Part shown: positions 31,641 to 39,207 of the stretch, piece after piece
Position numbering within the stretch: the first letter of the stretch is position 1
How the letters are laid out: each line of letters opens with the position of its first letter
DNA from: Arthrobacter sp. S39
GTDB taxonomy: Bacteria; Actinomycetota; Actinomycetes; Actinomycetales; Micrococcaceae
Direction of reading: 5' to 3'
NCBI RefSeq assembly: GCF_004320525.1
Contig: NZ_SIHX01000017.1
Location: 1-60,174, forward strand
Length of the DNA: 60,174 nucleotides
The notes under the pieces: model-generated
What the model was told of the DNA's origin: nothing
Database searches by the model: none
Seen by the model: the letters and a program-made list of their open reading frames with translations, nothing else
Translations under genes and position numbers: made by a program

Positions 31641-32891
31641 TCAGGATGGGCTGAGGGCGCCGATTTTGCGTTCGAGTGCCGCCCGTTCCGCGGCGTTCCC
31701 GCACAGCTCCAGGGCCTCGCTGAGCGCAGCCCGAGCCTCGTCCCCGCGGCCCAGCCGGGTGAGGAGCTCGCCGCGGACCGACGGAAGCAGGTGCGTCCCA
31801 CCCAGTTCGCCGCGCGCTGCAATCGCCTCCACCAGGGCCAGCCCGTCGGCAGGGCCCGATGCCATGGCCACCGCCACCGCACGGTTGAGCTCGATGATGG
31901 GCGACGGCGTGAGCTGGCCGAGTGCCTCATACAGGCCAACGATCCGGGGCCAGTCGGTCCCGGCCACAGACCCCGCCACCGCATGGCACTCGGCGATGGA
32001 CGCCTGCAGGCCGTAGGCACCCAGCCCGCGGCCGCCGTCGGCCTTTGCCAGCGCCGCACGTCCCCGCCGGATCGCGGACTGGTCCCACAGCCGCCGGTCC
32101 TGGTCCTCGAGCAGGACCGGCTGGCCGGACGCGTCCACGCGGGCCGGGAATCGGGCCGCGGTCAGTTCCATCAGCGCGAGCAGCCCGAAGACCTCCGGCT
32201 GAGGATCCAGCCGGACCAGCGTGCGGCCCAGCCGCTGCGCCTCGGCGGCGAGATCACGGCGGATCCACGAGTCCCCGCCGGACGCGAACGACCCCTCCGT
32301 GAAGATCAGGTACACCGCCTGCAGCACGGAGCCCAGCCGTTCGGCCCGCTCCTTCGGCTCCGGGACTTTGAAAGGCACCTGCGCGGCTGCGAGGGTTTTC
32401 TTGGCGCGGGTGATGCGGGCCTGGATGGTGGCCACCGGAACCAGGAAGGCCTTGGCTATGGCGTCGGTCCCCAGGCCGCCCACCACCCGCAGCGTCAACG
32501 CGATCCGGGCCTCCTTGGACAGCACCGGATGGCAGGAGATGAACATCAGGGCCAGCACGTCGTCGTCGACCGCTTCCGGGTCAAACAGTGCATCCGGCCC
32601 GGGCGCCGCCGGCTCCAAGTCCCGGGCGAGCAGGACGTAGCGCTCGTCGCCGGCCGCCCGCCGTCGGAATGAATCGATGGCACGACGGCGGCCCGTGGTC
32701 AGGAGCCAGCCCGTCGGTTCGTTGGGGATGCCGTTCACTGACCAGGACACGAGCGCTTCGGCGAGCGCCTCCTGCGCCAGGTCCTCGGCGAGGGCAAAGT
32801 CCCCGGTAAAGCGGGCGAGGGCGCCGACGATGCGGGCGGCTTCCATCCGCCACACAGCCTCGACGGCGGCCCTCGCCGCGGTGGAACCCAC
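31641..32891 (-). CDS. ECF42-group RNA polymerase sigma factor with C-terminal extension
   Basis: Start GTG 32891; 416 aa. Region 2 (about 15-80: ARIVGALARFTGDFALAEDLAQEALAEAL, GWLLTTGRRRAIDSFRR) and region 4 (about 115-170: RIALTLRVVGGLGTDAIAKAFLV) are followed by a 240-aa helical extension (GDSWIRRDLAAEAQRLGRTLV, ELNRAVAVAMASGPADGL), the TPR-like tail that defines ECF42. There is no anti-sigma gene, as usual for this group. It is encoded 18 bases downstream of a DGPF/YCII partner, the conserved ECF42 pairing. The start of the partner gene has an ECF42-type promoter, implying autoregulation. Confidence 0.92.
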   Translation of the reverse strand: MGSTAARAAVEAVWRMEAARIVGALARFTGDFALAEDLAQEALAEALVSWSVNGIPNEPTGWLLTTGRRRAIDSFRRRAAGDERYVLLARDLEPAAPGPDALFDPEAVDDDVLALMFISCHPVLSKEARIALTLRVVGGLGTDAIAKAFLVPVATIQARITRAKKTLAAAQVPFKVPEPKERAERLGSVLQAVYLIFTEGSFASGGDSWIRRDLAAEAQRLGRTLVRLDPQPEVFGLLALMELTAARFPARVDASGQPVLLEDQDRRLWDQSAIRRGRAALAKADGGRGLGAYGLQASIAECHAVAGSVAGTDWPRIVGLYEALGQLTPSPIIELNRAVAVAMASGPADGLALVEAIAARGELGGTHLLPSVRGELLTRLGRGDEARAALSEALELCGNAAERAALERKIGALSPS

Positions 32892-32909
32892 CGTGTCCCA
32901 GGCTGCCGG

Positions 32910-33329
32910 TCAGAGCTGCCCGGTCTGCTCGCGCCAGGCGCGTTCCTTCTGGATCCATTCGTTGTCCTGCGGGAATTCGTCGATGGTGGGCACCCTGCGG
33001 ATCTCGGTCTTGCTGCCCTCGGTCATCGGTGCCCGCTTGGCCCACTCGATGGCTTCCTCCTTGGAGGCGACGTCCAGGAGGTAGAAGCCGTTGAACAGCT
33101 CCTTCGTTTCCCCGTAGGGCCCGTCGGTGACCACCGGCTGCTCCCCGGTGAAGTCCACCACGACGCCCTCCTTGGCGTCGTCCAGGCCTTCAGCCGCCAG
33201 CAGGACGCCGGCCCGGATGAGTTCGTCGTTGAACTTGCCCATGGCGGTCAGCGCCTCGGTGAAGTCGACGTCCGTGAACTTGGCGAGGGACTCGTCGGTT
33301 GCCCGCATGATCAGCATGTACTTAGCCAT
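32910..33329 (-). CDS. DGPF/YCII-family partner of ECF42
   Basis: I start at ATG 33329 (MAKYMLIMRATDESL) with AAAGGAGAGAA upstream; longer starts lack a site. 139 aa with the hallmark DGPYGETKELFNGFYLLD motif and the terminal PTIDEFPQDNEWIQKER. DGPF proteins are consistently encoded with ECF42 sigma factors and are typical ECF42 targets. Their biochemical role is unresolved. It is co-transcribed with the sigma gene. Confidence 0.9.
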   Translation of the reverse strand: MAKYMLIMRATDESLAKFTDVDFTEALTAMGKFNDELIRAGVLLAAEGLDDAKEGVVVDFTGEQPVVTDGPYGETKELFNGFYLLDVASKEEAIEWAKRAPMTEGSKTEIRRVPTIDEFPQDNEWIQKERAWREQTGQL

Positions 33330-33383
33330 TGTGGTTCTCTCCTTTGGATTCGGAAGGTCGCCCTTCGACCTTCTCACCCATAG

Positions 33384-33410
33384 GTCGAACGGCGCCACGG
33401 CAGATCGACA
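33384..33410 (-). promoter_or_regulatory. ECF42-type promoter of the DGPF-sigma operon
   Basis: On the minus strand TGTCGA (33410-33405) is followed after 17 bases by CGAC (33387-33384). This matches the published ECF42 promoter pattern TGTCGA / CGA(C/T) as I recall it. It leaves about 50 bases of leader before ATG 33329. Confidence 0.65.
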
Positions 33411-33431
33411 CAACAGAAGAAAAACTTTTGC

Positions 33432-34118
33432 CTAGCTCCGGGAGTCCCGCCGTTGACGCTTGGGCTTGCCGTTCAAAAGGTCATGGACGGCCGCATCGAG
33501 GCGGTCCGGGCCGTCAGGGCCTTTGGGGTCGGGGCTGTCCGCAATGGCAACCAGGTCTGCGGCCACGACGGCCAGTTTCATGTTTGTCCGGCTGCTGAGG
33601 CGGACCAGCAGCCTGAACGCCTCCTCCGAGCCCACGCGGAGCCTGCCCATGATCACTCCCCGCGCCTGGTCGATGACACTCCGGGTGGAGGTGGCACGTT
33701 CCACGGCCTCGCGTGCTGCCACCTCCGTTTCCCGCTGGAGGGTGGCCGTCAGGTCCACCATCATGCCGTCGATCGCCGTCACGGTGCCCCACGCATCAAC
33801 GGTTCCCTCGCCGGAGGTCAGGACCTGATGGAGGCGGCCGTGGGCATCGATGATCCGGTGATAGATGGAAAAGTGTCCGCCATGCCGGCAGATTTCCCCG
33901 ATGATCTCCTGGGCCCGCGGCTTGTCGTCCGGATGCTTGTGGGCAAGGATCAGCTCGATGGTGGGCACCACTTCGCCGCGCTCGTAGCCGTGCAGGTGAT
34001 ACAGCCCGTCGGACCACGCCGCCGTCCCGTTGACCAGGTCGATGTGGTACGTCCCGGCCGGGCAATCCCCCGCCCCGAGGGCACTCGAATAGGTGTAGGG
34101 GCCGCTCACGTCAGTCAA
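33432..34118 (-). CDS. PAS and ANTAR domain regulator
   Basis: I choose TTG 34118, because GGAGGTG lies seven bases upstream; the frame is open to 34211 without a better site. 228 aa: a PAS-like sensor (about 10-135: YHIDLVNGTAAWSDGLYHLHGY, VEEGE-like RGEVVPTIELILAHKHPDD, then HRIIDAHGRLHQVL) and an ANTAR domain (TSTRSVIDQARGVIMGRLRVGSEEAFRLLVRLSSRTNMKL). The conserved Asp-Gln-Ala-x-Gly-Val-Ile-Met core is present. It is the only PAS-type ANTAR in the window. The C-terminal 40 residues are charged and not conserved. Probably senses light, redox or a small ligand through PAS and binds RNA hairpins. Confidence 0.88.
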   Translation of the reverse strand: MTDVSGPYTYSSALGAGDCPAGTYHIDLVNGTAAWSDGLYHLHGYERGEVVPTIELILAHKHPDDKPRAQEIIGEICRHGGHFSIYHRIIDAHGRLHQVLTSGEGTVDAWGTVTAIDGMMVDLTATLQRETEVAAREAVERATSTRSVIDQARGVIMGRLRVGSEEAFRLLVRLSSRTNMKLAVVAADLVAIADSPDPKGPDGPDRLDAAVHDLLNGKPKRQRRDSRS

Positions 34119-34231
34119 TTGGGCACCTCCGGGCGTTCTGTAGGCCGCCTCCCCCGGGCGGGTCACCCCATTATGGCAAGGAATCCCGCATCTGAGACGT
34201 TTGTATCGCAAAGGTGACCTCCCCCGCCGTC

Positions 34232-34353
34232 GGACGCTCTCACTTGATGCGGCTTTTCCGGCGATGCTCTATCACCTGTGGTCCCTAAAAGGCAGGAATA
34301 GCAGCCACAGGTGATAGAGCATCCTTGGATTTATTGCATCAAATGAGAGTGTC
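34232..34353. repeat. Long double palindrome, copy A, at left edge of the copper cassette
   Basis: Outer arms GGACGCTCTCACTTGATGC (34232-34250) and its near inverse (34335-34353, two mismatches); inner arms GATGCTCTATCACCTGTGG (34263-34281) and its perfect 19-bp inverse (34305-34323). A second copy in the same orientation is at 38242-38382. The rest of the 424-base gap between the PAS-ANTAR and copZ starts holds the CsoR-type promoter and nothing else I recognise. Confidence 0.9.
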
Positions 34354-34405
34354 CTGGAAGGTTGGGGAGCTTCGGGATGGGCTGCCACGGCGTCGATCTC
34401 GACCA

Positions 34406-34435
34406 TTGACGAATATACCCCCTGGGGGTATATTC
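34406..34435 (+). promoter_or_regulatory. CsoR-type copper-regulated promoter
   Basis: TTGACG (34406-34411) and TATATT (34429-34434) are exactly 17 bases apart. A 25-base perfect palindrome around a central T (arms GAATATACCCCC and its inverse, 34411-34435) fills the spacer and the -10. Palindromic TACCCC/GGGGTA sites are CsoR operators, so copper should relieve repression of the cassette. Confidence 0.85.
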
Positions 34436-34542
34436 AAGGTGTTGTCAGTGAAGTGGTATGTCCCGGCCGGTGCCCCGCACCGCCATCACAGCCGTTCAAC
34501 CCCAGCGCCCATTGAACCTTCATCAAGGAATGGAAGACTGAC

Positions 34543-34848
34543 ATGCCTGGTATTGGAAACCGCACCGAACTGCCTCAGGCCACACCCGCCGTCGGCTGCA
34601 ACTGCTGCTCAACCAACGCCGCACCACGCCCAATGCAGAAAACGGCCGACGCCGAGTTCCCCGTCGAGGGCCTGACCTGCGGCCACTGTGTTGAGACTGT
34701 GCAGAAAGCCGCATCCGCTGTGGAGGGCGTGACCGCCGCCACCGTTGAACTCGTAGCCGGCGGCACGTCGCGCCTGCTCATTTCCGGGACCGCTGACCAT
34801 GCCGCGGTCCGCGAGGCCGTCTCCTCAGCCCGATACACGATCCGCTGA
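34543..34848 (+). CDS. copZ: Heavy-metal-associated (CopZ-like) copper chaperone
   Basis: ATG 34543 with GGAATGGAAG upstream; 101 aa. The HMA domain (about 37-101) has the metal motif GLTCGHC (Cys46, Cys49) and the usual beta-alpha-beta-beta-alpha-beta fold. An N-terminal extension carries a further CNCC cluster (residues 19-22), giving a possible second Cu(I) site not found in ordinary CopZ. It presumably carries Cu(I) to the ATPase encoded 33 bases downstream. It is the first gene after the CsoR-type promoter. Confidence 0.9.
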   Translation: MPGIGNRTELPQATPAVGCNCCSTNAAPRPMQKTADAEFPVEGLTCGHCVETVQKAASAVEGVTAATVELVAGGTSRLLISGTADHAAVREAVSSARYTIR

Positions 34849-34881
34849 CCCAGCCCACCAGGATCCTCGCCAGGAGGCATC

Positions 34882-36966
34882 ATGCAGGACCACGCTGCAA
34901 CCACAGAGCACCATCACCACGATAACCACCGCCCACACAGTGACCACGGCGCCCAGGACGACCATGCCGTCCACACCGCCGGACAGCACGCCGGCCACAG
35001 CACTGCCATGTTCAAGAACAGGTTCTGGGCATCGCTGGCCCTGTCCGTCCCGGTGGTCTATTTCAGCCCCATGGTGGGCCACCTCCTGGGCTATATGCCG
35101 CCCATGTTCCCTGGTTCCGACTGGATTCCGCCCGTCCTGGGCACGGCGATCTTCCTTTACGGGGGCCAGCCGTTCCTCAAAGGCGGACTGCAGGAACTGA
35201 AGAACCGGCGCCCCGGCATGATGCTGCTGATCGCCATGGCCATCAGCGTCGCTTTCATCGCCTCGTGGGTCACCAGCCTGGGGATCGGCGGCTTCGACCT
35301 GGATTTCTGGTGGGAACTCGCCCTCCTGGTGGCCATCATGCTGCTGGGCCACTGGATCGAAATGCGCGCCCTCGGTTCCGCCCAAGGGGCACTGGATGCC
35401 CTGGCCGCCCTGCTTCCGGACGAGGCCGAACGGGTCACCGGCACAGGCACCGAAACCGTCCCGGTTTCCGAACTGCGCGAAGGCGACACCGTGCTGGTCC
35501 GGTCCGGCGCCCGGCTGCCGGCCGACGGCACGGTCATCGACGGACAGGCCGAGTTCGACGAGTCCATGATCACCGGCGAATCCAAAACTGTGCCGCGTTC
35601 CCCCGGCGACCCCGTCGTGGCAGGAACCGTGGCCACCGACAACACCGTCCGCGTCCGGGTGACCGCCGTCGGCAACAACACGGCGCTGGCCGGCATCCAG
35701 CGCCTGGTGGCAGAGGCCCAGGCTTCCTCCTCCAAGGCCCAGGCACTGGCCGACCGCGCCGCGGCCTTCCTGTTCTACTTCGCCGCCGGCGCCGGCGTGA
35801 TCACCTTCATCGTGTGGTCCCTGCTGGGCAGCGTCCCGGACGCTGTCACGCGCACCGTCACGGTCCTGGTCATCGCCTGCCCGCACGCCCTGGGCCTGGC
35901 CATCCCGCTGGTGATCGCGATTTCCACTGAACAGGCGGCGCGGGCCGGAGTGCTCATTAAGGACCGGATGGCCCTGGAACGGATGCGCACCGTCGACGTC
36001 GTCCTCTTCGATAAAACAGGGACCCTCACGACGGGGGAACCCGAGCTCAAGGACGTCTCAGCGTTCGACGGCGGCAGTCAGGACGGGCTCCTGGCGCTCG
36101 CCGCCGCCGTGGAGGCGGACAGCGAACACCCTGTTGCCCGGGCGATCGTCAGGGCGGCGCGGCAGCGGAACCTGGACATACCGCAGGCAACCGGCTTCAC
36201 GTCCATGACCGGCCGCGGAGTCCGTGCCACGGTTGACGGCCGGACGATCCACGTGGGCGGGCCAGCCCTCCTGCGCGAGCTGGGCCTTACTGAACCGGAT
36301 GCCGTGGCGGCCTCAACCGCGGCCTGGATGGAACGCGGAGCAGCCGTCCTGCACGTGATCGACGGGGACCGGATCCTGGGTGCAGTCAGCCTGGAAGACT
36401 CGGTCCGGACCGAATCCCGGGACGCCGTGGCTGCCCTGCAGAACCGCGGCATCAAGGTTGCCATGGTCACCGGCGACGCCCGCCAGGTTGCCGAGGCCGT
36501 GGCCGGCGAACTGCACATCGACGAGGTATTTGCCGAAGTGCTCCCGGCAGACAAGGACAAGAAAGTGGCCGAACTGCAGGCGCGCGGGCTGAAGGTGGCC
36601 ATGGTGGGTGACGGCGTCAACGACTCGCCGGCCCTGGCCCGGGCGGAGGTGGGCATTGCGATCGGCGCGGGCACCGACGTCGCGATGGAATCGGCGGGCG
36701 TGGTCCTGGCCGGCAACGATCCCCGGGCCGTCCTGTCCATGGTGGACCTGTCCCGGGCCAGCTACCGGAAGATGCGGCAGAACCTGGTCTGGGCTACCGG
36801 CTACAACCTCATTTCCGTCCCGCTGGCCGCCGGCGTGCTCGCCTTCGCCGGGGTGGCGCTCTCCCCCGCGGCGGGTGCTGTCCTGATGTCCGCGTCCACT
36901 ATTGTGGTGGCACTGAACGCCCAGCTGCTGCGCCGGGTGAAACTGAACCCGGCGCAGGTGCGTTGA
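34882..36966 (+). CDS. CopB-type (CPH) copper P-type ATPase
   Basis: ATG 34882 after CCAGGAGGC; 694 aa. The N-terminus is His-rich (residues 1-43, at least 12 His) and has no HMA domain. Membrane metal motif is CPH (Cys333-Pro-His335) rather than CPC, the mark of P1B-3 CopB-type pumps. Also TGES actuator (TGESKTV), DKTGTLT with Asp377, HP motif SEHPVA, and GDGVNDSPAL. P1B-3 pumps export Cu(II) or Cu(I) or Ag. Membrane helices number eight. It is part of the copper cassette, with CopZ supplying metal. Confidence 0.93.
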   Translation: MQDHAATTEHHHHDNHRPHSDHGAQDDHAVHTAGQHAGHSTAMFKNRFWASLALSVPVVYFSPMVGHLLGYMPPMFPGSDWIPPVLGTAIFLYGGQPFLKGGLQELKNRRPGMMLLIAMAISVAFIASWVTSLGIGGFDLDFWWELALLVAIMLLGHWIEMRALGSAQGALDALAALLPDEAERVTGTGTETVPVSELREGDTVLVRSGARLPADGTVIDGQAEFDESMITGESKTVPRSPGDPVVAGTVATDNTVRVRVTAVGNNTALAGIQRLVAEAQASSSKAQALADRAAAFLFYFAAGAGVITFIVWSLLGSVPDAVTRTVTVLVIACPHALGLAIPLVIAISTEQAARAGVLIKDRMALERMRTVDVVLFDKTGTLTTGEPELKDVSAFDGGSQDGLLALAAAVEADSEHPVARAIVRAARQRNLDIPQATGFTSMTGRGVRATVDGRTIHVGGPALLRELGLTEPDAVAASTAAWMERGAAVLHVIDGDRILGAVSLEDSVRTESRDAVAALQNRGIKVAMVTGDARQVAEAVAGELHIDEVFAEVLPADKDKKVAELQARGLKVAMVGDGVNDSPALARAEVGIAIGAGTDVAMESAGVVLAGNDPRAVLSMVDLSRASYRKMRQNLVWATGYNLISVPLAAGVLAFAGVALSPAAGAVLMSASTIVVALNAQLLRRVKLNPAQVR

Positions 36967-37012
36967 TACTGAGGCAGATGCGTGACGTTTTGACGCAGGA
37001 AGGAGGCACACC

Positions 37013-37468
37013 ATGACCGCGGTCCAGAGCCGTCAGCGGGCAGCTTTGCTGTGCCGCACCGCCCTGCCCGCCCTGATCCTGGCGGTCATCGCGGGGATCC
37101 TCGGCATGCATGTCATGACCGGCAACCACGCGGCACACACGCTGGGTGCCGCCCAGCCGCCGTCGTCCGTTGCCACACCTGCCACCGGGCACAGCCACGG
37201 CGCACAGACCCATGGCGGCCACAGTCCGGCCGTGCAGAGCGGGCCGGAAGCAACCACCGACTCCTGCACCAGCGGCTTTGCGGGCCACGAGCCCGCGGGT
37301 GCAGCGTGCACTCCCCTGGCCAAAGCCGGTTCCCTTGCGGCACCGCTGCCGGGCAGCACCGGCCAGCCGGCAGACGCCCGCATCGGTTCCGGCGTCGCAG
37401 CCCTGCGCTCTTACACTTACCTGCCCGCCGGGCCTTCACCCGGGGACCTGTCCATCAGCCGGACGTAA
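37013..37468 (+). CDS. DUF6153-like exported His-rich protein (151 aa)
   Basis: ATG 37013 with AAGGAGG upstream. One N-terminal hydrophobic segment (ALPALILAVIAGILGMHVMTGNH) is followed by a His-rich, Ser/Thr/Pro-rich outside part (ATGHSHGAQTHGGHSP) and two Cys residues (DSCTSGF, AACTPL). This matches the DUF6153 group found next to copper genes in Actinobacteria, as I recall it. His clusters suggest that it binds copper outside the cell. It lies between the ATPase and the DUF305 gene in the same direction. Confidence 0.72.
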   Translation: MTAVQSRQRAALLCRTALPALILAVIAGILGMHVMTGNHAAHTLGAAQPPSSVATPATGHSHGAQTHGGHSPAVQSGPEATTDSCTSGFAGHEPAGAACTPLAKAGSLAAPLPGSTGQPADARIGSGVAALRSYTYLPAGPSPGDLSISRT

Positions 37469-37604
37469 AGAGGACGACGCCGGGCCGCACCCCGCAGAAG
37501 TCCCCGCCCGGTGGCTGCACCGGGCCGTCCGCCGCGCCACCTGCGCGGCCTGCCAAGATTTCCGGCGCCCAGCGCCGGAGCACAACCTGAAGGATGTATC
37601 CCCC

Positions 37605-38222
37605 ATGAACACCAAGAACCTGACCCTGGCCGCTGTCCTTGCCGCTGCCCTCTCGCTGGCCGGATGCGCTGCCGGCACCGGCACTACGCCGTCCCACGGC
37701 ATGAACCACGGCAGTTCCAGCCCGATGTCCAGCATGATGCCGGACGCTTCGGCGGACCATAACGCGGCGGACATCATGTTCTCGCAGATGATGATTCCGC
37801 ACCATGCGCAGGCTGTGGAGATGAGCGACCTCATGCTGGCGAAAACCGGCGTACCGGCGGCAGTGACAGCCCTGGCCACGCGGATCAAGGCCGCCCAGGC
37901 CCCCGAAATTGCGCAGATGACCGGCTGGCTGGAGGACTGGAACCAGCCAACGGGCATGATGACAGATCACACAATGCCCGGCGGCGGGATGTCCGGCATG
38001 GTCAGTTCCGAGGACCTGGACAGGCTCAAGGCCGCCCAGGGCGGTGAGGCCACCAAGCTCTTCCTCACCCAGATGATCGCCCATCATGAAGGTGCCATTG
38101 CCATGGCAAAGACGGAGGTCGACTCCGGCAAGTTTGCTGAGACCATCGACCTGGCCAAGGCGATCATCACCGCGCAGCAGGCGGAGATCGCGGAAATGAA
38201 GCAGCTGCTCGCCGCGCCCTGA
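37605..38222 (+). CDS. DUF305 lipoprotein, probable copper-binding
   Basis: ATG 37605 with GAAGGA upstream; 205 aa. The N-terminus ends in a lipobox LAGC (Cys about 21), so it is a predicted lipoprotein. The DUF305 core has two repeats with conserved FSQMMIPHHAQAVEMS and FLTQMIAHHEGAIAMAK, whose HH and Met pairs are likely copper ligands; a Met-rich segment MSSMM and MMTDHTMPGGGMSGM adds more sites. DUF305 proteins commonly sit in Actinobacterial copper operons and are thought to bind or scavenge copper outside the membrane. Confidence 0.9.
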   Translation: MNTKNLTLAAVLAAALSLAGCAAGTGTTPSHGMNHGSSSPMSSMMPDASADHNAADIMFSQMMIPHHAQAVEMSDLMLAKTGVPAAVTALATRIKAAQAPEIAQMTGWLEDWNQPTGMMTDHTMPGGGMSGMVSSEDLDRLKAAQGGEATKLFLTQMIAHHEGAIAMAKTEVDSGKFAETIDLAKAIITAQQAEIAEMKQLLAAP

Positions 38223-38241
38223 CCGGCTGAGCCGCCCGGCC

Positions 38242-38382
38242 GCCGTCGGACCCTCTCTCACTTGATGCGGCTTTCCCGGCGATGCTCTATCACCTACGGC
38301 CCTTAAAAGCCCTGTTTAGCGACCAAAGGTGATAGAGTATCGGCCGATTTCCTGCATCAAGTGAGAGAGCGTTTCGGACGGC
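38242..38382. repeat. Long double palindrome, copy B, at right edge of the copper cassette
   Basis: Outer 16-bp arms CTCTCTCACTTGATGC (38253-38268) with a perfect inverse at 38354-38369, extended by a near match of GCCGTCGGA to 38382; inner arms GATGCTCTATCACCT (38281-38295) with an inverse at 38327-38341 (one mismatch). Same orientation and loop pattern as copy A. Confidence 0.9.
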
Positions 38383-38460
38383 GGCAGCCGCAGCTTCACG
38401 TGTTAAGTTGAAATGTGCGGACCGACCGGTCCGGCGCGCCGGCTGGAAAGAGTATCCCTT

Positions 38461-39108
38461 TTGCACCTCCCCGAACCTGCCCCCGCCCACGTGAGAATCC
38501 TGACCGTCTGCACGGGCAACATCTGCCGCTCCCCTGTGGCCGAGCGGCTCCTGCAGGCAGGCCTGGACCAGGCGGTTCCGGGCGGTTTTGTGGTCACCAG
38601 CGCCGGCACCCGGGCCCTGGTGGGCGAGCCCATCCAGCCGCCGTCCGCGGACATCGTGCGCACCTTCGGCGGCAACGCGGAGGACTTCGCCGCCCGCCAG
38701 CTGACCAGCAAGATCCTGCGCGGCGTGGACCTGGTCCTCACCATGACGTCGGGCCACCGCGGCGAGGTGCTGCAGCTGGACGCGTCCCTCCTGAAGCGCA
38801 CCTTCACCATCCGTGAGTTCGCCCGGATGCTCGACGTGCTTGATGACCGCGCGGCCGCCGCGCCGGACGGGGCAGAAGAAGCAGCGCACGACGGCGGCGA
38901 CCGGCTGGCCGCGAACGCCGCCTTCTGGCGCGGGCTGCCGGCGAGGGCTGCGGCTGTGCGGCACCTGTCCCTGCCGGCGGATTCATCCGAAAACGACATC
39001 ATCGACCCGTACCGCCGCGGCCTGGAGGTCTACCACCAGATGGAAGACGAGCTGGCCCCGGCGATCGTCTCCATCCTGCGCCACGCACGGCTGAACGCGC
39101 CCGCCTGA
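38461..39108 (+). CDS. Low-molecular-weight protein tyrosine phosphatase
   Basis: I use TTG 38461 with GGAAAG upstream; a GTG at 38491 would give a shorter protein starting MRILTVCTG. The P-loop is CTGNICRS (Cys17 to Arg23), followed by TSAGTRALVGEPIQP and a late D-P pair in NDIIDPYRR that matches the general-acid Asp-Pro. Length (215 aa) exceeds the usual 150, with an Ala/Asp-rich insert at about 140-165. Such phosphatases (Wzb/PtpA-like) reverse tyrosine phosphorylation that controls exopolysaccharide or wall polymer synthesis. It lies just before two LCP genes, which agrees with that role. Confidence 0.87.
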   Translation: MHLPEPAPAHVRILTVCTGNICRSPVAERLLQAGLDQAVPGGFVVTSAGTRALVGEPIQPPSADIVRTFGGNAEDFAARQLTSKILRGVDLVLTMTSGHRGEVLQLDASLLKRTFTIREFARMLDVLDDRAAAAPDGAEEAAHDGGDRLAANAAFWRGLPARAAAVRHLSLPADSSENDIIDPYRRGLEVYHQMEDELAPAIVSILRHARLNAPA

Positions 39109-39207
39109 CCGGGCTGCCGCCGTCGTACTTTTCGCTGCGGCTTATTGTGCGGCTTTTCTGCGGATTCCCCCGATGTAACGCCGGAACGCCGATGCTAATT
39201 TTCGGAA

